This document shows positions 3,046-9,938 of a stretch of 9,938 bases of DNA, piece after piece (position 1 is the first letter of the stretch; every line of letters begins with the position of its first letter). The position numbers and the translations under genes were made by a program. The notes beneath the pieces were generated by a model. The model saw nothing but the letters and a program-made list of their open reading frames with translations. It searched no databases and was not told the DNA's origin. This DNA is from Patescibacteria group bacterium (GTDB taxonomy: Bacteria > Patescibacteriota > Minisyncoccia > Minisyncoccales > JAHIOY01), in the NCBI GenBank assembly GCA_018894495.1, contig JAHIOY010000015.1, positions 1-9,938 of the forward strand, read 5' to 3'.

Positions 3046-6000
3046 TTAATTGTCTTCAACGATTTTAATCTCCCCTTCCATTAAATTATACAACTCATAA
3101 ACCATCCGATCAATCTCTTTCTCTAAATCAGAAGTGTCCGCCTCCGGATTGTCTTTTTTCTTTTTCAGGATTTGATCAACGAGATTGATAAATGGTTTTT
3201 GTACTGATTCTGAAGCTATTTTGATTGGGAATGTCCTTAATTTTTCTACTCCGATATCAACCCCAACACCCCTCTTTTTCCCATTTTTATAAAACCAATC
3301 TAATGCGAATTTTGAATTTAACACTGCGAGTATATATTTTAAATTGTAATTAATGTCTCTTTGAATAAGCAAGGAAAAAGAAAAACCTACAAAATAATCC
3401 TCATCATCGTATGTAAATTGATTGTCGGTAAACATCCCTTTAAAAATAATTTTTGGGTTTGTAAAATACCTTATATCACGAGGTCTATGTAATCCATACG
3501 GTTTATTTGATGAAGTTATAAATTTCTTATACTTATCTAAATGATTTTTAAGATTAGAGAAGCTATTATCTGATTGAATTTTATTTTTTATTAAACTATC
3601 TGAATAAATTAAATATTTATCTTTCCAATCCAATCTATATTTAAATACATCATTAGGATCTAAATATCTTTTAATTACCAACTTCTCATTGGTATTAAGT
3701 TTTATTTTTTCTAATTCTGATTTATTTATCACAAAAACACCATCTCCAGCATAAATATTAGGTATGTTTTTTGTTTTTTTAATCTGTTTATTGCTAATTT
3801 TATCTGTAGCCTCAACAACCCCTTGCGATACATCTATGATTTTACCCAACGGAATTACGCAATCTAAGTCTTGATGGCTTGAGTCAAATATTATTTCGTT
3901 TGATTTTGTAAAAACATGTTCGTTTGATAGCTGTTTAATTGTTAAATTATCCGTATTTTTATTCTCGTTAATATCCGAAATATCGTTTTCCAGCTTTTTA
4001 TAAACAAACAAATCATTTATTTTTGCTTTTCTATAAATTGCAACCATATGCTGACCAGCAACCGCATTAAATATTTTTAATTTTCCAATATCAACGAGAT
4101 TAACAAAGGAGAGCTCTGTATTTACTCTTTGTATAAGTTTTTTTGCGCCACTGCTATTTAACCAATATCTTGATGTAATATAAGAAATCACTCCATCGCT
4201 TTTGACAATATCAATCGCTTTATGAAGAAAGTAATACCAAAAATCCATTTTACCCTGATGATATTTTTCTCCGAAAGTTGAATGATTAATTCTTTCAAAA
4301 ACATTTTTGTTATCTCGCTCTTTCAAATACGGCGGATTAGCAATCACAATATCAAACCCGCCATCTTCAAAAACATCCGCGAAATTAAGTTTCCAAAGAA
4401 AAAACGGCTTGGTTTTTGATTTTTTGAATTGCTCTAATTTTTTAAGTTCCGATATTTTGCCCTGTTCTTTAAGCGTGGCTTCAATCAAATCCCATTCCAT
4501 TTTTTCAATCTGTTTTTTTATTCTTTCTTTCTCTCTTTTTTCATTGGTTTCAAAAAATTCCTTGTGCAATCTTTTCAATGTTTCTCTCTTCTGTTTTGCC
4601 TCATTTTGCGCGTCAAAAAGACTTGCGACAGCTTCAGTTTTATTATCCTGTTTGCTAAAACTTTTTAATTGCTTATCAAGTTTTTTTAACTCTTCGTCTA
4701 ATTCTGTCTGCTTGATTTTTGAAAGCTTGTTTCTTGCGTGAAGATCCAAATACTCCTTTTGCAAATCTAATTGCTTTTGTTTTATTGATTCAATTAATTT
4801 CTTTTTATCAAAATCGCTGCCGGCAATGAGTTTCTCGTCAAAAAGTTTTACGCCCTCGTATTCTTCCAGCAAACTATTTCCTTGCATAATCTTAAAATCA
4901 AGATTTGGCAATGGCTGAATATCGTCTTTGTCTTCATCCACTAAAAGCGAAATAAAAAAACGCAATTTGGCGATTTCTACCGCAATTTGTTGAATATCCA
5001 CGCCATAAATGCATTTTTGGATTAAATATAATTTTCTCCAATAATCCGGCTTTTTGGTCTGAAAATATTTTTCAATCTCTTTTTTTGTTTTAGCTTTTAG
5101 ATTATGATCGGGTATCGTATCCGCCGCTTTTAATTGGGCTTGTTTCCAAAATTCATTGCCTTTGTCAATTTTACCTAAAATAAAAACCAGTTTATTGAGC
5201 GCTCCCATAGGAAACGCGCCGGAACCGACAGCCGGATCGACAATTTTTACGCTTTCAATCAATTCCACGATTTTTTTTGACTGCGTTTCGTCAAAAGGAT
5301 TTTCATCGCTTCCGCTTGCAAATAAATTTTTCAATTTTTCGTCTATGTTTTCAATCTTTTCAAGATGGGTTTTGAAATACGCTTTCAGTGATTCAATAAC
5401 CATATAATTCACGATTTCCCTTGGCGTATAATAACTGCCGGTGGCTTTGCGGGCTGTGGTGGAAGTTTCGGGATTAAAACTCGCCAAGAGATTTTCAAAA
5501 ACTCTCCCTAAAAGCTCGGGATCAAGAGCGACATCAGCGTCATCTGGAGAGTTTTCGTCAATCGTAAAATTAAACGAAGATAGAATATCCAAAAGCCCCC
5601 TTACTTTATATTTTTTATTTTTTGTGCCATAAGCGGCATTGAGATCCGCTTTTTGTTCTGAACTGAAAAATAAAAAGTTGGGAACAGTCGGTTGATTATC
5701 TTTTTTGCTTTCCGTAAATCCATCTGCATAATAACCGTTTTTTCTATCATCCAAACATTCAAACAAACCGCCGTTAAGAAATGGTATATTTCCAAAATAT
5801 TCTTGTAATTTTTCCGCGTCTTTAAAATACTTGCGATATCTGAAAACACTGTCATTTCCTCGATCCGGGTTTATTCCTTTGTGTCCCCTAACTTCGCTTC
5901 TAAATTCCCGCTCTTCTTTTTTCGTGCTTAATGTGGCAAAAAATAAATTTTGCAAGATTGCTTTGTAATATGTCGATTCATTGGAAGATAAATCTTTTAA

Positions 6001-6699
6001 CCGTTCAACTGTTTTTTTACTGTCAAATAAATCTTTCGGCACAAGCCCCCTTTCTCGCATAAACCAAATAAAAATAAGCCGAGTAATTAAACGAATAACG
6101 GAAATATTTTTGCTGTTTTCCTCTTCATTATCATTTGGAAACTTAACGCTTTGCACCGCCCAAAAATACCAATTAGCAATATCTTCATAAAACTCCTTCG
6201 TCACCTTTTCTACCGAAAACGCTTCCTTAACTTTTTCCAGCGATGAAAAATCGCCATCGCCAATTTGACGCAAAAATGTTTTATTAGTTAAATCAGGGCT
6301 TACAAAATATGTAAATCGGCGAAACGCGCTCCAGTCTCTTTTCTTGCCAAGATAATTCGCGTAGATCAAAGAAAAGCGGAAATTGCCCGCTTGATTGTAA
6401 TAAATAAAAATTCCGGCGTCAGATTGAGTTTCCTTGAGAATTTTCTTTCCCAGTTCATACTGCGCTTTTTTGCCGGAGCGTTCGGACAGCTCTTGCTTCG
6501 CTTTAAAAGCGCAAACGAGCAGCGCGCCGTCATCCAAAGCAAGCTCGCCTAATTTCAAACCATCAGAAAAATTATCGGTATTATAAAAACCAAAATTTTC
6601 CTCGCTTGGACGAAATTTGCCGTTTTTTTCAGAAAAAAAACGCTTCAATCTTTGAAGATCAAAATTAGTTATGATGTTTTGTAAAATTTCTTTGCTCAT
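3046..6699 (-). CDS. Eco57I/type-ISP-like DNA adenine methyltransferase-specificity protein
   Basis: This 1217-residue protein is the modification subunit of an R-M-like system. Domain order: an N-terminal alpha/beta domain (about 45-135; LLVCAFKAK and FRFSLIY), which I recall from large Eco57I-family proteins and which may be a degenerate nuclease-like fold; a helical coupler (about 165-415); then the N6-adenine methyltransferase. YTPREIV is at 424-430, motif I DPAVGSGAF at 488-496, YGVDIQQIAVEIAKLR at 565-580, GNSLL at 607-611, and catalytic NPPY at 788-791. A highly charged coiled coil (about 630-765) lies between motif I and NPPY. The target-recognition region is about 945-1160, and it ends in LEKEIDRMVYELYNL, normal for TaqI-like C-termini. 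All catalytic motifs look intact. The ATG overlaps the helicase stop by 4 nt (ATGA) and has no own ribosome site, so translation is coupled. Partial tails of homologues lie downstream at 176-313, 825-893 and 1262-1397. Confidence 0.9.
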   Translation of the reverse strand: MSKEILQNIITNFDLQRLKRFFSEKNGKFRPSEENFGFYNTDNFSDGLKLGELALDDGALLVCAFKAKQELSERSGKKAQYELGKKILKETQSDAGIFIYYNQAGNFRFSLIYANYLGKKRDWSAFRRFTYFVSPDLTNKTFLRQIGDGDFSSLEKVKEAFSVEKVTKEFYEDIANWYFWAVQSVKFPNDNEEENSKNISVIRLITRLIFIWFMRERGLVPKDLFDSKKTVERLKDLSSNESTYYKAILQNLFFATLSTKKEEREFRSEVRGHKGINPDRGNDSVFRYRKYFKDAEKLQEYFGNIPFLNGGLFECLDDRKNGYYADGFTESKKDNQPTVPNFLFFSSEQKADLNAAYGTKNKKYKVRGLLDILSSFNFTIDENSPDDADVALDPELLGRVFENLLASFNPETSTTARKATGSYYTPREIVNYMVIESLKAYFKTHLEKIENIDEKLKNLFASGSDENPFDETQSKKIVELIESVKIVDPAVGSGAFPMGALNKLVFILGKIDKGNEFWKQAQLKAADTIPDHNLKAKTKKEIEKYFQTKKPDYWRKLYLIQKCIYGVDIQQIAVEIAKLRFFISLLVDEDKDDIQPLPNLDFKIMQGNSLLEEYEGVKLFDEKLIAGSDFDKKKLIESIKQKQLDLQKEYLDLHARNKLSKIKQTELDEELKKLDKQLKSFSKQDNKTEAVASLFDAQNEAKQKRETLKRLHKEFFETNEKREKERIKKQIEKMEWDLIEATLKEQGKISELKKLEQFKKSKTKPFFLWKLNFADVFEDGGFDIVIANPPYLKERDNKNVFERINHSTFGEKYHQGKMDFWYYFLHKAIDIVKSDGVISYITSRYWLNSSGAKKLIQRVNTELSFVNLVDIGKLKIFNAVAGQHMVAIYRKAKINDLFVYKKLENDISDINENKNTDNLTIKQLSNEHVFTKSNEIIFDSSHQDLDCVIPLGKIIDVSQGVVEATDKISNKQIKKTKNIPNIYAGDGVFVINKSELEKIKLNTNEKLVIKRYLDPNDVFKYRLDWKDKYLIYSDSLIKNKIQSDNSFSNLKNHLDKYKKFITSSNKPYGLHRPRDIRYFTNPKIIFKGMFTDNQFTYDDEDYFVGFSFSLLIQRDINYNLKYILAVLNSKFALDWFYKNGKKRGVGVDIGVEKLRTFPIKIASESVQKPFINLVDQILKKKKDNPEADTSDLEKEIDRMVYELYNLMEGEIKIVEDN

Positions 6700-9600
6700 A
6701 ATTTTTGATTTTCAATCGCGATAATAATTTCTTTGGACAAATCTTTCTGGCGGTCTTTTTCTTTTTGCAAGTAATCCGCGCCTCCCAGCTCTTTTTTAAT
6801 CGCCTCAATTTCCTTGATAGTTGCCTTAATCTTCTTGTCGTCGCCACTTTCCAAATTGGCAATCCGCCGCAAGGTGTAATCCGAAAGCGTGCCATAGTCA
6901 ATAACATCTTCAAGCGCTATCCGCAAAAAGTCTTTATGATACATTATTTCTTCGCGCTGAACAGTATTTATCAAAAATTTAAGGTTGATAATCGCCTTTT
7001 GTTCCAAGCTCTGTTCGCTAATCGAACTTACGCGATATTCTTTGAAATTTTTAACATTTTCGTACGCATCCCAAGCGCGATCGGAAAATTTCAATGGTTT
7101 TACTTCTTCCTTGCAAATGATGTTATTGAATACATCCTCAAGGGTGGTAGGAGAAATTTGGTCTTTCCCGTCCTCGCCATATTTGACGCTATGAACATAC
7201 AACCGGCCTTTTTTTAGGAAAACTAAAAGTTCGTTTTCGCTATATTTTTTCGCGACCTTAATCCTTGGCGGATATTTTTTTAGCGCCTCAATAAGCTCCG
7301 GCTTTTCTTTTTTAATCTTTTCATAAACAGCCAACATTTTGGTGTAAAAGCTTTCTTCTTCCAGCTTATCCGGATTTTGCTGAACCTTTCCATAGAGTCC
7401 GGCCGGCGTTGGCTCTTCGTCAATATCAAAAATCTTGGCATCCTCGCCCAAGGTATTGTGAATAAGAAACATTTTATTTGAAGCAATTTCTCTTGACTTA
7501 ACCAGTTCCGAACCTCTCTCGGTAGGAAAGAAATTTACAATATAAAGCTCTTCAAAAACCTTTTTGCTGATACGATTGATACGGCCGACACGCTGAATTA
7601 CTCGTACCGGATTCCATGGAATATCATAATTAACCACCATCCCGGCGCGATTCAAATTAAATCCTTCGGAAATTTTGTCAGTAGATAATAAAACATCAAA
7701 TTCATTTTCTTGGTTCTCGTGAGATGCGTCAAAATTTCTATCAATAGATAATATTTTTTGCGTAGATAAATCGCCGGCTATAACAAGCAAGCGATTACCG
7801 AAATGTTCTTTTAAAATCGGCTCAAGATATTTTACAGTATCAAGATATTCTGAAAAAACAATTATTTTTCTTTTAGGCTCTTTATTATTTGGCTTCTCTT
7901 TTAAAACCGCCTCTAAATTATTAAGCAAACAATCTGTTTTGGGATCGTTTTTGATAAGATCTAATTCTTCCAAGTCTTGCAGAATTTTGTCAAAAAGTTT
8001 CAAGTCCGCTTCAATATGGGCGGTAAATTCGTCTTTGTATTTAAAGTTTTTGAGCGTGTATATTTTATGGTTTTTTGGATACTCGCCATTTTTAATCTTT
8101 TCTGAATATTCATTAAGATAGTTTTCAATTTCTTCAGGATCTTTGTCATAGATATCTTCCATCAAATTTCTGTCCAAAATATATTTACCGGTTTTGTTTA
8201 TAAATTCCCGCGCGGTTTCAGTAATTTTTTTAAAGTTTTTAATGCTTTGCCTGAATGAACCAAATGAGCTTTCAAATCGCTTGACCATTAAGCGGCGCAT
8301 AAAATCATACAAGTTGCGCTGTTGAATTAATTGAAAATTTTCTTTTCCAGTTAGTTTCTCGTTATTTATCTTTTCTTTTTCCACTTCATATTCAAATGGA
8401 CGATAAATCGCGCCCTTAAACCGGCCGCCGTCCTCCGGATCGCCAAAATAGACGCTAATGATTTTGTCGTAAAAGTCAGACTGCTCTTCGGTTAATTCAA
8501 AAAACCATTCTTTCGGGTCGGCAACTTTTGATAGATTTTTTACTTCATCTTTATAATGAGGATTATTCCGCAAGTCTAAACGATTGCGCCGTATCGTTAC
8601 CGGTTCAATCACATCTCTTATTTGTTTTGCCAAATATTTTGATCTTTGCTTTATTTTCTCAAGCTTTATATCCTTCTCTTCAAACAGCCCCTCATAATAC
8701 GCCAATGCCTTCCTCCTTTTGGTTTCTTCCGCGGATTTCCAATACTTTTTTATATAACCCAGTCGATCAAATATTCCTTTAAATGCCTGAAACCTTGCAA
8801 CCAAATTATTTTCCAAAGTAATAGAAGACTTTTTGGGAGTAATAAAAAGCTTTAGCAAAGAAAGAATGTCGCCCGGCCTATTATTAAACGGCGTAGCAGT
8901 TAGCAAGATCACAATTTTGTCTCGGCAAATATTTTTCAAATATTCGTAATCTTTTGTATCTTGATTTCTAAATCTATGCGCTTCATCAATAATAATAACT
9001 TCAATGTCTTTTGTTTTTTGAACAAATTCGGCAATATTTTCCAAATCTCCAAGCGAGCGCACATCCCAATCATACATACCGAATTCTTCCGCGTATTTTT
9101 TCCAACCGGAATTTTTATTTCTATCTCCAACTATGCCGGGCGGGCAAATTACAATACCGCGTTTTTTAAGCTGTTTGGCAATGGCGCACGCGATTATGGT
9201 TTTTCCAAGTCCGACTACATCAGCAATAATCACGCCGTTATTATTCTCAATAACAGAAAGCGCTTGTCTTACGGCATCAAGCTGGTATTGATATGTTTTA
9301 TATCCATTTTCTTCCAACGTTTTTATAAGAGATTCGCCAATTTCTTTCTGCTCGAATGAGTCTAAATAGGTTTTCAAAACAAGGCAAAATGCTTCAAAAG
9401 GCGTAATATCCTTTATAAGGGTTTCTTTTTCAATAACATCAATTAGTTTCTTTTTAGTATCGTCGAATTCGGTAATTTTTACCGCTTCATCCCAAAGCTC
9501 ATCAAAATATTCTTCCGCATCTTTAAATCCGTAATCGCTGATTTCAACATTAAATTCATTCTGCGTAGAAAGTCCGGCTCGCGTTAGATTACTGCTTCCT

Positions 9601-9938
9601 GTTATAAATAATTCTTTTCGCCCGACTTCTTGCAGTTTAAATAAATATAATTTAGCGTGATTGGGTTTGGATGTTTTTTTGATTATAAGTTTATTTTTTT
9701 GAATAAGCTCTATAAAAAATCCTATTTGTTCGTAAAACTCCTTTTTGTCAAAATTTTCATTAGTCAGAGATTTTCTAACCGACTCAAGAAATTTATTAAT
9801 CTTTTCTTCGCCTGACAATTTTTCATCTTCCGAAAATTCAATCAGTTTGAAATTATGATAATCAATATCCAAGCCGACCAGAATTTTAATTATTGTATTC
9901 GGATTTGCTTTTAATCCTTCGTAAAGTTCTCTTATTCC
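6696..9938 (-). CDS. PLD-domain/SNF2-type helicase, 5' end outside window
   Basis: The frame stays open to the window edge. The 22 codons before the TTG at 9872 read as part of the protein (RELYEG...IIKILVGLDID, the usual start region of a PLD domain), so at least 1080 residues exist and that TTG is internal. Numbering from 9872, the PLD part has HAK (72-74), GSSNLTRAGL (92-101) and NEFNVE (105-110). Helicase: Walker A VGLGKT (220-225), DEAH (296-299), LTATPF (324-329), the family hallmark MVKRFESSFGSF (529-540), VFSEYLDT (672-679), and STDKISEGFNL with QRVGRINR (730-767). A C-terminal domain with a charged helix (1010-1050) follows. It should be an ATP-driven DNA translocase carrying one HKD-type nuclease half-site, probably active as a dimer. 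It is coupled by a 4-nt overlap to the methylase, as the restriction/translocation subunit of one defence system. DrmD-type (DISARM) helicases are related in outline, but no drmA or drmB is seen here. Confidence 0.9.
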   Translation of the reverse strand, partial: GIRELYEGLKANPNTIIKILVGLDIDYHNFKLIEFSEDEKLSGEEKINKFLESVRKSLTNENFDKKEFYEQIGFFIELIQKNKLIIKKTSKPNHAKLYLFKLQEVGRKELFITGSSNLTRAGLSTQNEFNVEISDYGFKDAEEYFDELWDEAVKITEFDDTKKKLIDVIEKETLIKDITPFEAFCLVLKTYLDSFEQKEIGESLIKTLEENGYKTYQYQLDAVRQALSVIENNNGVIIADVVGLGKTIIACAIAKQLKKRGIVICPPGIVGDRNKNSGWKKYAEEFGMYDWDVRSLGDLENIAEFVQKTKDIEVIIIDEAHRFRNQDTKDYEYLKNICRDKIVILLTATPFNNRPGDILSLLKLFITPKKSSITLENNLVARFQAFKGIFDRLGYIKKYWKSAEETKRRKALAYYEGLFEEKDIKLEKIKQRSKYLAKQIRDVIEPVTIRRNRLDLRNNPHYKDEVKNLSKVADPKEWFFELTEEQSDFYDKIISVYFGDPEDGGRFKGAIYRPFEYEVEKEKINNEKLTGKENFQLIQQRNLYDFMRRLMVKRFESSFGSFRQSIKNFKKITETAREFINKTGKYILDRNLMEDIYDKDPEEIENYLNEYSEKIKNGEYPKNHKIYTLKNFKYKDEFTAHIEADLKLFDKILQDLEELDLIKNDPKTDCLLNNLEAVLKEKPNNKEPKRKIIVFSEYLDTVKYLEPILKEHFGNRLLVIAGDLSTQKILSIDRNFDASHENQENEFDVLLSTDKISEGFNLNRAGMVVNYDIPWNPVRVIQRVGRINRISKKVFEELYIVNFFPTERGSELVKSREIASNKMFLIHNTLGEDAKIFDIDEEPTPAGLYGKVQQNPDKLEEESFYTKMLAVYEKIKKEKPELIEALKKYPPRIKVAKKYSENELLVFLKKGRLYVHSVKYGEDGKDQISPTTLEDVFNNIICKEEVKPLKFSDRAWDAYENVKNFKEYRVSSISEQSLEQKAIINLKFLINTVQREEIMYHKDFLRIALEDVIDYGTLSDYTLRRIANLESGDDKKIKATIKEIEAIKKELGGADYLQKEKDRQKDLSKEIIIAIENQKL

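Noticed and set aside
4307..4741. Plus-strand 144-codon frame opposite the methylase
   Set aside because: It lies antisense to the low-complexity coiled-coil part of a well-supported gene, giving serine/phenylalanine-rich nonsense; no start signals.
6665..6913. Minus-strand frame across the helicase/methylase junction
   Set aside because: It overlaps two genes whose 4-nt ATGA overlap and conserved ends are clear; it is an out-of-frame shadow.
8961..9359. Plus-strand 132-codon frame opposite the helicase ATPase motifs
   Set aside because: It is the antisense of Walker A and DEAH coding sequence; no independent support.
9870..9872. TTG as start codon of the helicase
   Set aside because: The frame is open to 9938 and the preceding residues continue a PLD domain (IIKILVGLDID), so the gene is cut by the window edge.
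3046..9938. Full DISARM or BREX system
   Set aside because: Only a helicase and a methylase are visible; no drmA, drmB, brxC or pglZ-like gene is within the window.

Overview
The window is AT-rich bacterial DNA, roughly one third G+C, in which nearly every gene reads on the minus strand. TGA works as an ordinary stop: the helicase/methylase junction is an ATGA overlap and the lone plus-strand gene ends in TGA. The code is therefore the standard bacterial one, not a TGA-recoded one. AT-rich intergenes with dispersed palindromes, small uncharacterised proteins and weak Shine-Dalgarno signals would suit an uncultured lineage such as Patescibacteria, but nothing here fixes the taxonomy.

Right two thirds (3046-9938, minus): a two-gene, translationally coupled, restriction-modification-like defence operon. 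The upstream gene, cut by the window edge, is a PLD-nuclease/SNF2-type helicase. The downstream gene is a 1217-residue Eco57I/type-ISP-like adenine methyltransferase with a C-terminal target-recognition region. Together they look like a split version of single-chain ATP-dependent R-M enzymes: translocase plus nuclease in one chain, modification plus specificity in the other.

Middle (1983-3045, minus): a LexA-type self-cleaving repressor followed by a small GIY-YIG nuclease-like protein. They probably form one transcript, driven by a clear sigma70-type promoter with a palindrome over its -10 box. This resembles a small SOS/DNA-damage module placed directly downstream of the R-M operon.

Left (1-1982): a patchwork of small unrecognised genes (plus 391-735, minus 869-1171, minus 1549-1896), palindromic repeats, a MITE-like insertion inside a dispersed repeat, and a GC-rich structured island. 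The most unexpected feature is three extra copies of the 3' end of an Eco57I-type methylase gene, at about 176-313, 825-893 and 1262-1397. All lie in the same orientation as the intact gene at 3046-6699, and cargo genes sit between the copies. Either several methylases decayed here, or the methylase 3' end is a repeated insertion or recombination point that leaves a displaced gene tail after each event. This arrangement is the main candidate for something undescribed.
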